This document shows, piece after piece, positions 8,539-16,601 of a stretch of 64,000 bases of DNA; within the stretch, counting starts at the first letter, position 1; each line of letters opens with the position of its first letter. The notes beneath the pieces are model-generated. The model was not told where the DNA came from, did not search any database, and saw only the letters and a list, made by a program, of their open reading frames with translations. This stretch comes from Rhodospirillales bacterium (GTDB taxonomy: Bacteria > Pseudomonadota > Alphaproteobacteria > Micavibrionales > Micavibrionaceae), in assembly GCA_020638155.1 (NCBI GenBank), contig JACKJB010000001.1:62001-126000 (forward strand). Reading direction: 5' to 3'. A program made the translations under genes and the position numbers.

Positions 8539-9174
8539 CTACCATGCGCCAGAAACTCGCATTGGAGTAAGATTGATATTTATTATTTCCCCGAGATCAT
8601 TTTGTATCGTCATCGATTTATCGATTTTCTTAGGGGGAGATTTATACCAAAGCAGACAAATATTGGCCAAATCACCAATCGCTGGAGACTGCCTAGACAG
8701 AAGATCTCTTGTTAAGCTCTCATTTCCTTCCATAAAATAATCTCCCTCTTTTGAAAAGGCTTGATATGATGGCGACATATCAATTTTCCTTTTTTGAAAC
8801 ATTTTACTAGGAACGGTCATCGTCTTGCCCATTTTATCAAAATATTTTTGATACACTGGAGCTGTAAAATCTATAATGTGCTCTTGCGTTTCTACCCAGC
8901 AATGAAAAGCATCATTATTTGAAGAGAATGTTCCATCTTCGCTAACATTAGAAAACGATAAAACTGTATCGCTCGGATCATCCACAAGCACAAAAGCTGA
9001 TCCCATTACGGGTCTCGCTGGCATTTTTAAAATGCTTTCAATTAAAAATGCGCCGATAGTATTATAGAATAAGCAAGACGCTCCGGCTCTGTCATCAAGC
9101 TTTTCAGATACAGAGTGAATAACCTGAAACAAGCGCTCATACTCTAATAACTTAATAGCAAACTTTTTTGTCAT
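8539..9174 (-). CDS. DUF2026-like, transglutaminase/papain-fold candidate
   Basis: 211 residues. C34 (GASCLFYNTIG), H91 (NDAFHCWVE) and D102 (HIIDFTAPVY) lie in the order and setting of a transglutaminase-type Cys-His-Asp triad, and the overall pattern resembles DUF2026. It is convergent with the DUF6998-like gene (10 bp apart) and lies just before the integrase. AT-rich codon use fits island cargo. Enzymatic activity is inferred from the triad only; no substrate is suggested. Confidence 0.6.
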   Translation of the reverse strand: MTKKFAIKLLEYERLFQVIHSVSEKLDDRAGASCLFYNTIGAFLIESILKMPARPVMGSAFVLVDDPSDTVLSFSNVSEDGTFSSNNDAFHCWVETQEHIIDFTAPVYQKYFDKMGKTMTVPSKMFQKRKIDMSPSYQAFSKEGDYFMEGNESLTRDLLSRQSPAIGDLANICLLWYKSPPKKIDKSMTIQNDLGEIININLTPMRVSGAW

Positions 9175-9212
9175 GTATTAATTCTCTCTTGGGCTCTTGA
9201 ATATAAATCATA

Positions 9213-10418
9213 CTACCCGCCCAGCATATTCCCGACAATATCGTCTGCCGCTTTGTGCATAGGATCTGTCATCAAATGCGCGTAGCGGGCGGTGGTTTGG
9301 ACTTGGGTGTGGCCGAGGAGTTTGCCGATCATGGGCAGGGAATGACCGGCGGAGACGGCGTAGGAGGCGAAGCTGTGGCGCAGGTCGTGGATGCGCACGT
9401 CCTCCAGTCTGGCGGCTTTGCGGATGCGTTGCCATGGTGGCTGTAAATCCGTCAGATGCGCCAGCGGTAATGTGCCGTAAATCACAAACTCATTTTCCTG
9501 CGGCGTGTCTTTATGGCTCCAGATCGCCGTGAGCAGATCGATAACGTGGCGGCTGACGGGCACGACACGCGCGCCGGTCTTGGTGTCGGGCAAACGAAGC
9601 GCGCGGTTTTCCCAGTCCACATATTGCCATTTCAGCGTCTGGATTTCCTGCAGGCGGCAGCCGGTGAACATCAGCAAGCGCAGGGCGTTGATGGCCGAGC
9701 GGTGGACGACCAGCGGTTTTTGGTCGTCGTGGCCTTCAAGAATTTTACCGTCGAGAATGCCTTCCGCGTATTCGAGCGTCCCGAGCAGCCGTGCGAGTTC
9801 GTCGCGGGTCAGATACCGCTCCCGCTTGCGTTCGGGATATTTGGCGATATGGCGGCGCGGGTTGGAGTGCTCATCACGCCAACCCCACATCTCGGCCAGA
9901 TTGAACATCTTTGATACCACCTCCAGCATGCGGTTGGCATCATAGGGCGTGGTGCGCATGCGGTGGTGCAGATCGGCGATATCGGCGCGTTTGATATCGC
10001 GCACGCGGGTTTCACCCAGAACGGGGCGGACAAATTTATTGAGCACGCGTTTATAGCCCTCCGCCGTGCGGGGCTTGAGCCGCACCATGACATGTTCGTC
10101 CCAGAAGCGGTCGCACAGATCGTTCATGACGGGCGCGGTCTTGCCGGCCTGTTTCTCATGGGCGGGATCAATGCCGTCCTGCACGAGGGCGAGAGATTTC
10201 ACGGCGCGGCTGCGCGCCTGTTCCAGCGTCATATGGCCGTAACGTCCGATGGTCAGGCGGCGCGAGTGGCGGCGAAACCGGTATTGCAGGATGAAGCTTT
10301 TGCGCCCGCCCGGGCTGACGCGCAGGCCGAAGCCGGAAATCTGGCTGTCGAAGATCAGATGTTCCTTATCCTGCGGCTTTACGTCATCAATGAGCGTTTT
10401 GGTGAGTTTGACGGGCAT
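9213..10418 (-). CDS. Tyrosine integrase, P4/DUF4102 type
   Basis: 401 residues: an N-terminal DUF4102 arm-binding domain (1-90, with GFGLRVSPGGRKSF), a SAM-like core-binding domain (about 95-190) and the catalytic domain with R255 (FTGCRLQEI), H344 and R347 (HDLRHSF), H370 (LLGHTQVQTT) and Y379. It integrates and excises a genomic element at the 3' end of a tRNA gene, as is usual for this class. Its 5' end faces a 45-nt tRNA-fMet 3' fragment 190 bp away, the likely att site. All catalytic residues are present, so it may be active. Confidence 0.93.
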   Translation of the reverse strand: MPVKLTKTLIDDVKPQDKEHLIFDSQISGFGLRVSPGGRKSFILQYRFRRHSRRLTIGRYGHMTLEQARSRAVKSLALVQDGIDPAHEKQAGKTAPVMNDLCDRFWDEHVMVRLKPRTAEGYKRVLNKFVRPVLGETRVRDIKRADIADLHHRMRTTPYDANRMLEVVSKMFNLAEMWGWRDEHSNPRRHIAKYPERKRERYLTRDELARLLGTLEYAEGILDGKILEGHDDQKPLVVHRSAINALRLLMFTGCRLQEIQTLKWQYVDWENRALRLPDTKTGARVVPVSRHVIDLLTAIWSHKDTPQENEFVIYGTLPLAHLTDLQPPWQRIRKAARLEDVRIHDLRHSFASYAVSAGHSLPMIGKLLGHTQVQTTARYAHLMTDPMHKAADDIVGNMLGG

Positions 10419-10607
10419 GGACGGCTCCTTTCGCTGGCATGTTGGCGATGCATCTTCGGAAGCATTCCGGAAGCAAATTCCTGCGAAACGCCGCTAAGAT
10501 GCGGTATGTCCATGATGCTTGGAACGGCCTGATTATCAAGCGATAACAGCGGCTTAGCGTAAGAATGCGCAATGTTTCATAGGGGCGCGAAAAGCGGGCG
10601 GGACGCA

Positions 10608-10652
10608 CTCATAACCTGAAGGTCGTAGGTTCAAATCCTACTCCCGCAACCA
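10608..10652 (+). repeat. tRNA-fMet 3' fragment, probable attachment site
   Basis: CTCATAACCTGAAGG continues to a T-arm GGTTCAAATCC and ends in CCCGCAACCA. This is the 3' 45 nt of an initiator tRNA-Met(CAT) including CCA. The 5' acceptor strand, D arm and 5' anticodon stem are missing: the preceding bases do not pair with CCTG. It sits between two outward-facing integrase genes and most likely is an att half left by integration at the tRNA 3' end. It is not a functional tRNA. Confidence 0.75.
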
Positions 10653-10727
10653 ATTTATTGTAAATTATTGATTTAATTGAATAAATCATGCTGGAAGGCA
10701 CGGTGTAACCGCGAGGTGAAACCTGAA

Positions 10728-12386
10728 ATGCTTAATCCCAGCTATCTCATCAAGTCCAGACACGACATTTTCTACTTCCGTTATCCCTTGCCTACCAAGG
10801 TTCCCAGCCGCGTAAGCGTGTCATTAAAGACCCGTTGCCCGAAAGAAGCCTTGAGGCTGGCAAAGTCACTCGAATACTATAGCCATATTCTGATTAACGA
10901 AATGGATTTAGAGCGTATGGATCATGCTGAAATAATCTCGATACTGAAAAGCTATTATGCCGAAAAGCTGGAAAGCGAAAAAGCACGGATAGACAAAGAA
11001 GGGCCGCTGGATAAGAGGAAAGTAGATAATCTGCAACTCTATTTGGAAGACTTAAACGAGGACATTTCAAACAACTGCAACGACATTCTTGAGTGGGAAC
11101 TAGAGGATGGTAGCAAGCCGTTTGAAGAGGCTCTTAGTAAGATCATGGATCAACAGGGCGTATCTTTTGAACCAGATAGCCGTGAATACGAAATGCTTAA
11201 AGATCGGTACAAATTTGTCAGCCGTAATTACTGCAAAGACCTGTTAGCCTACAATGAGCGCGTACTGAATTTTAGCTTGCTCAATACCGACCAGAATAAC
11301 GCCAAAGAATTTATCAACCATCACAAGCCGGAGCATAAGCTAGGCAAGGTTATTCAGTCATATATGGGAGAGGTTAAGTCGAGCTTGGAGGAGCGAAGCT
11401 ATGACGAACGATACGATTGCTTGAATTACTTGATGGATTGGTTAGGTAATGATTTTCCAATTACTAAAATCAACATTGCTATGGCGCGGGAAGCCAAGGA
11501 CTTATTACGCGGTACACCTAAAAGCCGTAATAAAATGAAACTGACTGTAAAAAAGCCTCTTTTAGAGCAAATAGCCATTGGTAAAGAACATGAACTGGAA
11601 ACTCTTAGCAACGTATCAGTAAATAAGTATCTTCGTTATTTTTCCGGTCTTTTTAATTGGGCCAAAGATAATCGCTACATCAGCGAAAATCCTTTTGAGG
11701 GCATTCAAGTCAAGGCGGAGAGAAAGAAAGATCGTCGCCGCGACTTGTTTACTAAGGAAGAGGTTGTGAAGATCATAGAAAATTTAGGTGACGGTACAGA
11801 TAAGATTACCAAGAACAAATCGAATTATTGGGGCGCATTGATAGCGGTTTACACCGGGGCAAGGCGCAATGAGATCGCGGCCCTGTTGCCGGACGATGTG
11901 AAACAGGATAAGGAAACGGGCATCTGGTACTTCGACATTACGGATGAGGAAGGACAAGGTAAGAAGTTAAAGACTGAGGCAGCAAAGCGTATTGTGCCTA
12001 TTCATTCGCGGTTACTTGAACTTGATTTCCTTAAGTTCGTAGAAGAGGCACGAGGCATGGAGAATAAAATCAAACATAAGGATGGCCTTAAGCCGAGATT
12101 GCTTTACCACATGACCTATACCAAGAACGAGAAATGGGGTCGTGAATTAGGTCGTTGGTTTAATGAGAAGTATTTGGTGGCGCTGGAATTGAAGACAGAC
12201 AAAAAGATGCTTCATAGTTTACGCCATAGCTTGATTACATTTCTTAGTGCTGCGGGTGTGGAGGGGCCACATATAAAAGCCATCGTCGGGCATGAGGGAA
12301 ACGATGTGACTGACGGTACTTACACTCACTTTGGCCCCGAACACTTGCCAGCGTTCAAGGAAGCCATTGAAAAGCTGCCTTACTGA
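10728..12386 (+). CDS. Tyrosine integrase, DUF6538 type
   Basis: 552 residues from the ATG at 10728, which has GAGGTGA (10712-10718) at good spacing; the frame extends to 10677 without support. The N-terminal DUF6538-like segment (SYLIKSRHDIFYFRYPLP) is followed by a long helical region, a core-binding domain and the catalytic domain with R379 (YTGARRNEI), H496 and R499 (HSLRHSL), H522 (VGHEG) and Y532. It is unrelated in its N-terminus to the neighbouring integrase and transcribed away from it. The shared tRNA fragment suggests two elements inserted in tandem at one site. Confidence 0.9.
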   Translation: MLNPSYLIKSRHDIFYFRYPLPTKVPSRVSVSLKTRCPKEALRLAKSLEYYSHILINEMDLERMDHAEIISILKSYYAEKLESEKARIDKEGPLDKRKVDNLQLYLEDLNEDISNNCNDILEWELEDGSKPFEEALSKIMDQQGVSFEPDSREYEMLKDRYKFVSRNYCKDLLAYNERVLNFSLLNTDQNNAKEFINHHKPEHKLGKVIQSYMGEVKSSLEERSYDERYDCLNYLMDWLGNDFPITKINIAMAREAKDLLRGTPKSRNKMKLTVKKPLLEQIAIGKEHELETLSNVSVNKYLRYFSGLFNWAKDNRYISENPFEGIQVKAERKKDRRRDLFTKEEVVKIIENLGDGTDKITKNKSNYWGALIAVYTGARRNEIAALLPDDVKQDKETGIWYFDITDEEGQGKKLKTEAAKRIVPIHSRLLELDFLKFVEEARGMENKIKHKDGLKPRLLYHMTYTKNEKWGRELGRWFNEKYLVALELKTDKKMLHSLRHSLITFLSAAGVEGPHIKAIVGHEGNDVTDGTYTHFGPEHLPAFKEAIEKLPY

Positions 12387-12470
12387 TAATTTGGCCTGAT
12401 AAATGCCGAATAACATTGACCATTCCGGGCTAAATCCGTAGCTTCGGAGTGGGACTAAATTTGAAGTTCC

Positions 12471-12645
12471 GGGGCGTTCAACCCCTCTCGTGCGGCCTCT
12501 AGCATCGGGCCGTAATCAAGCGATGCCTTCTCGACCTATGGTCGGGGAGGCGGCTGAATACAATAGCGCAAGCAAATAGGCTGCGCCGTTCACGAGACGG
12601 TTGAAACTCCCCGGCTACCAAGGGAAACCTTGGTGGCCGTTTTGC
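12471..12645 (+). ncRNA. Candidate structured RNA, possibly HEARO/omegaRNA-like
   Basis: A long-range stem joins 12471-12492 to 12591-12612 (TTCAACC with GGTTGAA, TCTCGTG with CACGAGA, GGGG with CCCC). Inside are hairpins GCATCG/CGATGC (12502-12526) and CTCGACC/GGTCGGG (around 12530-12546), then a GCGCAAGC loop segment. A perfect 11-bp hairpin at 12613-12638 closes the 3' end. This compact multi-stem fold is far beyond chance for non-coding DNA. Parts (GGCTGAATACAATAGCG, GTTGAAACTCCCC) remind me of HEARO RNAs, the guides of IscB/IsrB nucleases, but no such nuclease lies nearby. The class is a guess; the structure is seen directly. Confidence 0.5.
12613..12645 (+). terminator. Hairpin GGCTACCAAGG-GAAA-CCTTGGTGGCC
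   Basis: An 11-bp stem (one G-T pair) with a GAAA tetraloop, followed by GTTTTGCTTT. It can end transcription of the integrase or form the 3' stem of the structured RNA candidate. Confidence 0.6.
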
Positions 12646-12667
12646 TTTAACAGTTGGGAGTTAAACC

Positions 12668-12994
12668 ATGCTTACAGTCTTAATCTCGATAATCGTTGCC
12701 GGAAGGGTAAAGACATTGCGAACAGCTTTGATCGTTGCGCTATTGCTACCATTTTCCGTTTTGTTTATGGGGGCTTCTCCCGCTAATTTAGTTCTTACAA
12801 TTCCCGCAAATTTGCTGGCGGCCTTTTTCGCTTTCAAGCATTATGAGAAAAGGAGAAAAGAGAAAGAGGCAGGAGTTGTCAAGGAAGATACACCCTTCGT
12901 TAAGTGGACAAAACTGGCGTTTGGTATGATAATTTTAGGGGCAATTCTCTATTTAGGGCATTTATTATTATCAATGGGTATTTTAGAAAATCTA
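12668..12994 (+). pseudogene. Small membrane protein, 3' end cut by IS
   Basis: 109 native residues with GGGAG before the ATG. Hydrophobic spans lie at about residues 1-25, 28-52 and 78-105, with a basic loop FKHYEKRRKEKE between. The frame then enters the IS at 12995 and ends after 11 IS-encoded residues (stop at 13030). The original C-terminus is unknown and is not present on the right of the IS. Family not recognised. It follows the structured RNA candidate by about 20 bases. Confidence 0.55.
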
Positions 12995-13066
12995 TGTAAG
13001 TCGTCAGGATATGTTGGACACTTCGCGTAAAAAAATAAGGTGTGTTTTTGGCTCCTTTGGTTGATG

Positions 13067-14041
13067 TTAAGCTGCGATCTTTTGTTGATGCAACTGTTTT
13101 CGTAATTTCATAGTTTTCTCTTTAATTTTCCGGCGTTTTTCGAGGATAGATTGTCCTCTCCCAAGCCAGACGTCTTCGGGAGTCAAGTTGTTCAGGCTCT
13201 CATGGTATCTCTCCGTATTGTAATGATTGACGAACTTTTCGACCTGCCGCTCCAGGTCTTCCGGCAGGTAATAGTTTTCCAGCAGAATGCTGTTCTTTAA
13301 ACTGCGGTGCCAGCGCTCGATCTTGCCCTGTGTCATCGGGTGGTACGGCTTGCCGCGTGTATGGTCCATGCCGTGATCGTCAAGCCAGTGCTTGAGCTCC
13401 GCAGAGATGTAACACGGCCCGTTATCGCTCAGCAGCTTCGGGCGTTGTTTTCTGGCAAGGCCTGCGTTCTTCAAAGCATCCTGCAATGTTGCGGCGACAT
13501 CACTGGCCCCCATGCCCCGGCATAAACGCCAGTTCACGATATAGCGGCTGTAATCATCCATCACCGTGGACAGGTAATACCAGCCCCAGCCCGTTACCTT
13601 GAGATAGGTGAAGTCTGTCTGCCAGAGCTGGTTGATCGCCGTGGTTGGGTTAGAGAACTGATCTGCCGCCTTATAGACGATCCACGCGGGTGAAGTCACC
13701 AGATCATGTTCTTTCAGGATGCGGTAGGACGTAGCTTCGGAGACGAAGTAATTATGTTTGCTTGTGAACTTCACAGACAGCTCGCGCGGGGACAGATCCG
13801 GTTCATCCAGAGCCATGTCTAAAAGCTTTTTCCGGTACTCATCCGGCACCTTATTCCAAACGGCATGAGGCTCCGGCTTTTTATCAGCCAGGGCGACCAC
13901 GCCGCCGCTTAAGTAACGGTCATACCAGTTGTAAAAGGTCGAGCGCGGAATGCCGAGCATCTCAACAGTTCTGCGGATGCCAAGGCTGCTTTCTTCCACG
14001 GTGCGGATAATCTCGTATTTTTCTGCTGCGGAGTATCTCAT
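13067..14041 (-). CDS. IS3-family transposase OrfB, copy 2
   Basis: The 324-residue translation is identical to the OrfB at 3143-4117, with D143, D206 and E242 intact and the same ATGA overlap with orfA. Both copies can therefore be active, and homologous recombination between them could delete the 9.9 kb between. Confidence 0.95.
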   Translation of the reverse strand: MRYSAAEKYEIIRTVEESSLGIRRTVEMLGIPRSTFYNWYDRYLSGGVVALADKKPEPHAVWNKVPDEYRKKLLDMALDEPDLSPRELSVKFTSKHNYFVSEATSYRILKEHDLVTSPAWIVYKAADQFSNPTTAINQLWQTDFTYLKVTGWGWYYLSTVMDDYSRYIVNWRLCRGMGASDVAATLQDALKNAGLARKQRPKLLSDNGPCYISAELKHWLDDHGMDHTRGKPYHPMTQGKIERWHRSLKNSILLENYYLPEDLERQVEKFVNHYNTERYHESLNNLTPEDVWLGRGQSILEKRRKIKEKTMKLRKQLHQQKIAA

Positions 14042-14418
14042 ATACCGTCCTCCCCATCCCCGATCACGCTTTTTTTAAGCAAGCGGTTTTCCAGCATCTC
14101 TTCGGCGAGAGCCTCTTTAAGTTGCCCGTTCTCATCGCGCAGTGCTTTCACCTCGCTGCTTCCGGCTTCGCGCTGCGTGTCTCCGGCAAGCCGTTTCTTA
14201 CCCGCTTCCAAAAACTCGCGGCTCCAGTTGTAATAAAGGTTCTGATGAATATTCTCACGGCGGCAAAGTTCGGCGATACTGTCTTCACCACGCAGGCCGG
14301 CCAGTACAATCCGTATCTTTTCTTCGGCGCTGAATTTACGGCGGGTCTGCCGCTTTATGTTCTTAACCAGCTTGTCTGCGTCGTCCCGGTGGTCGTTTGA
14401 ACTGTGTTTTTTGCTCAT
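14038..14418 (-). CDS. IS3-family transposase OrfA, copy 2
   Basis: 126 residues identical to the OrfA at 4114-4494: helix-turn-helix plus short coiled coil, the DNA-binding partner of OrfB. Confidence 0.93.
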   Translation of the reverse strand: MSKKHSSNDHRDDADKLVKNIKRQTRRKFSAEEKIRIVLAGLRGEDSIAELCRRENIHQNLYYNWSREFLEAGKKRLAGDTQREAGSSEVKALRDENGQLKEALAEEMLENRLLKKSVIGDGEDGI

Positions 14419-14505
14419 CTGCGTTCCTTTCAGTCACTTCGATAAGCCAAAAACACTACCTTAGCAATCCGCTACCTCTTGTCCAAATTGTGCTGACGGA
14501 GAACA

Positions 14506-14771
14506 CTTACCTGTACTCCATTCCATTCAATACCAAAAAAATTTATGGTGTGCATGCATTCGTGTAACAACGTATGTCTTTGTGGTTTGGTCACACACAA
14601 AAAAAATTCAGGGCTTTTGAAACCTAAGAAATCAAAAGTATCTTCTTTTGTATATTCGTAATACTCAGGATTTTGTGTCGTTCTGACTAAGGTATCAGCA
14701 AAACCATATTCTCTCTTGCCCTTCATGCTATCTATCCTAACTATAAAATTATGGTGTTTATTGCAATACAA
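14506..14771 (-). pseudogene. HExxH metalloprotein fragment cut by IS
   Basis: About 88 native residues remain before the IS junction. HTLLHECMHTI carries an HExxH zinc motif (HECMH, residues 70-74), usually the active site of a metallopeptidase; the third ligand and the C-terminus are missing. The frame opens with TTG at 14771; an ATG at 14726 is also possible. It is divergent from luxR across a short gap that holds a 15-bp inverted repeat. The parent family cannot be named from this fragment. Confidence 0.6.
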
Positions 14772-14816
14772 TAAAACTTCCAGTAGGATTACGACAAAAC
14801 CGTTGTATTGTATTGC
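14763..14816. promoter_or_regulatory. 15-bp inverted repeat upstream of luxR
   Basis: GCAATACAATAAAAC (14763-14777) and GTTGTATTGTATTGC (14802-14816) are complementary at 14 of 15 positions, 24 bases apart. The right arm ends two bases before the luxR ATG. Such a site could bind the LuxR protein or another regulator and control both divergent genes. No strong ribosome site precedes luxR, so a hairpin effect on translation is also possible. Confidence 0.5.
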
Positions 14817-14818
14817 CC

Positions 14819-15541
14819 ATGAACCTTATAGAATTTATAGAGGTTTCTAACAGAGCCCAAAATATTGAGGAGCTGACTGCGAATTTTTTAGCTTTTCTCA
14901 ATGGCTTTGGCATGGAGAGATTTATCATGGGAGAGATCTCTCATGATTCAACAGAAAAAAAAGAAAAGTATTTAGGGGTGCTCGTCAACTACCCTGAGGA
15001 GTGGCTGAACCATTATGTCACTAATCACTATGTAGATTATGATCCAGTGTATCAGGCTGCCTTAACTGCCCGTAGACCATATACTTGGTCCGAAGTTCAA
15101 GAGCGTAACATATCTGAAAAAGCACAAAAAGTTATGAATGAGGCTAAGGAAGCCAAGCTGTATAGTGGTATTGGCTTGTCTATACATCAGCCGATGGGAG
15201 AGATTATCGGCATGGGATTTGCCGGTTCAGAAAAAGATGCTCGTTGTGATAGAGATGCCGTTAGCATGATTTATGCTGCCGCAAATCAGTTTTTTACTGT
15301 TTACTCCGACTTTATTATGGATGATCCAACTGAGATCGCTGTTAACTTAACGGCGAGAGAAAATGAGACTTTGTTATGGTTGGCACGGGGGAAAACAAAA
15401 GCAGAAATTTCCGACATACTTCTTATTTCAGAATCTACCGTTAAGAGACATTGTGAAAATATTTTCAGTAAACTCCAGGTTAACAATATTCCATTTGCTG
15501 TACTGAAAGCAGTAAGAATGGGATTGATTAAGCCATTCTAA
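14819..15541 (+). CDS. LuxR-family autoinducer-binding transcription factor
   Basis: 240 residues from ATG 14819 (the frame also opens at TTG 14813). The N-terminal autoinducer-binding domain keeps the residues that contact acyl-homoserine lactone: W62, Y66, D75 (HYVDYDPVY) and W90 (PYTW). The C-terminal GerE helix-turn-helix (about 173-225) reads LTARENETLLWLARGKTKAEI. It senses the signal made by the adjacent LuxI and probably binds the palindrome at 15552-15567. The N-terminal domain is full length, so it is a regular receptor and not an orphan fragment. Confidence 0.93.
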   Translation: MNLIEFIEVSNRAQNIEELTANFLAFLNGFGMERFIMGEISHDSTEKKEKYLGVLVNYPEEWLNHYVTNHYVDYDPVYQAALTARRPYTWSEVQERNISEKAQKVMNEAKEAKLYSGIGLSIHQPMGEIIGMGFAGSEKDARCDRDAVSMIYAAANQFFTVYSDFIMDDPTEIAVNLTARENETLLWLARGKTKAEISDILLISESTVKRHCENIFSKLQVNNIPFAVLKAVRMGLIKPF

Positions 15542-15551
15542 CCCACCTGCA

Positions 15552-15586
15552 TTGGCCGATCGGCCAAGTTACAAACATTTTATATT
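15552..15586 (+). promoter_or_regulatory. Lux-box-like palindrome and -10 of the luxI operon
   Basis: TTGGCCGATCGGCCAA (15552-15567) is a perfect 16-bp palindrome in the 75-bp gap between luxR and luxI. TATATT at 15581-15586 fits a -10 element, placing the palindrome over the -35 region, where a LuxR protein would act. AGGAG-like GGGAGAAAG lies before the luxI ATG. Confidence 0.6.
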
Positions 15587-15616
15587 CAGTCATTCTTCCT
15601 TTGCTGGGAGAAAGAC

Positions 15617-16252
15617 ATGATTTTGGCTGTTTCTATAGAGAATGCGCATTTGTACGGAGATATTCTGCCTTCGATATACAGATTGCGTTATCATGGATTT
15701 AAAGAGCGCCAAAACTACGCTGTTCCAAGCTATAACGGAATGGAATATGACACCTATGACACGCCGGCGACAACATATTTGGCGTGGCGTGACGGGAACA
15801 ATGTTGTGCGCGGATGTGCTCGGTTATTCCCAACTACCTTGCCTTATATGATTGAGGAAATATGGCCGAGCTTGGTTGGAACGATGCCTCTTCCCAAGAC
15901 GGATAATGTATGGGAGGCATCACGCCTTTGTATTGATAAAAGCTTGCCTCCAGCTCTTAGAAAAAGAATACAGGGTGAAATATTATGCGCATTGCAAGAG
16001 TTCGGGTTGCATGAAGGCGTAGAGTGGATGATCGGGGTCATGACCTATCCTATATGGCGTACTGTTTTTATTAGATCCGGCTGGCCAGTCTCTTTTCTTG
16101 GTGCGCCTCTAGCGCTAGGACCTAAAGAAAAAATTTTATCAGGAAAAATGGATATATCTGTCGAAATTCTGCAAGAACTCAGAAGAAAACTGGGGATCTC
16201 AGGCCGCGTTCTAATGAATTTAGAGGACGTAGAAATCAGGAAACGAGCATAA
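15617..16252 (+). CDS. LuxI-type acyl-homoserine lactone synthase
   Basis: 211 residues matching the autoinducer synthase family: R24 and F28 (RLRYHGF) for S-adenosylmethionine handling, acidic D45/D48, R69 region (VRGCARLFP), and E100 and R103 in WEASRLCID. It joins an acyl group to SAM-derived homoserine lactone. The downstream operon encodes a 2-oxoacid dehydrogenase E1/E2. This suggests the acyl donor may be an acyl-CoA, as known for BjaI (isovaleryl-CoA), rather than acyl-ACP; that is inference. First gene of the operon after the palindrome. Confidence 0.92.
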   Translation: MILAVSIENAHLYGDILPSIYRLRYHGFKERQNYAVPSYNGMEYDTYDTPATTYLAWRDGNNVVRGCARLFPTTLPYMIEEIWPSLVGTMPLPKTDNVWEASRLCIDKSLPPALRKRIQGEILCALQEFGLHEGVEWMIGVMTYPIWRTVFIRSGWPVSFLGAPLALGPKEKILSGKMDISVEILQELRRKLGISGRVLMNLEDVEIRKRA

Positions 16253-16268
16253 AGTAAAGGATAACAGA

Positions 16269-16601
16269 ATGCGTTCGCTTAATAGGGAAGAAATAGAAAG
16301 TCTTGATCATATTTTGCTTTGTGCAAAGTGGATTGTCGGACAATTCGAATCGATACATTGCCAGAGTATTGCCAATATATTCCAAAAAGCCATAGATGAT
16401 GCGAATGCATGGATACATAACATGGTTGCGAATGAAAATTTACCTGATCAGTGTGAAAAGAGCATCCATCAGCGTGAGGCTGAAATGATTCATTCAATAT
16501 TGGTTAGATACGCTTCTATTGGGAATCCTGAGATTAAACAGAATTTTTTAAAGAAAATGGCTTTGGCAATTGAGGAGCAGGATCATAATGGAATCGGCTA
16601 A
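16269..16601 (+). CDS. Small helical protein of the QS operon
   Basis: 110 residues, AAAGGA before the ATG, 16 bp after luxI and overlapping the E1 start by 14 bp, so clearly co-transcribed. Predicted mostly helical (LDHILLCAKWIVGQF, IANIFQKAIDDANAW), with no signal peptide or known motif. I do not recognise the family. Its tight packing suggests a role in the same pathway. Confidence 0.7.
   Translation: MRSLNREEIESLDHILLCAKWIVGQFESIHCQSIANIFQKAIDDANAWIHNMVANENLPDQCEKSIHQREAEMIHSILVRYASIGNPEIKQNFLKKMALAIEEQDHNGIG

Larger units (their letters stand above)
12995..14505 (-). mobile_element. IS3-family insertion sequence, copy 2 (1511 bp)
   Basis: The same ends and length as copy 1, offset by exactly 9924 bp, in the same orientation. 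The flanks (ATCTA left, CTTAC right) show no target duplication. It ends a membrane-protein gene on its left and an HExxH gene on its right. The two copies bracket the restriction-like genes, both integrases and the tRNA fragment, a composite-like arrangement. Confidence 0.93.
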
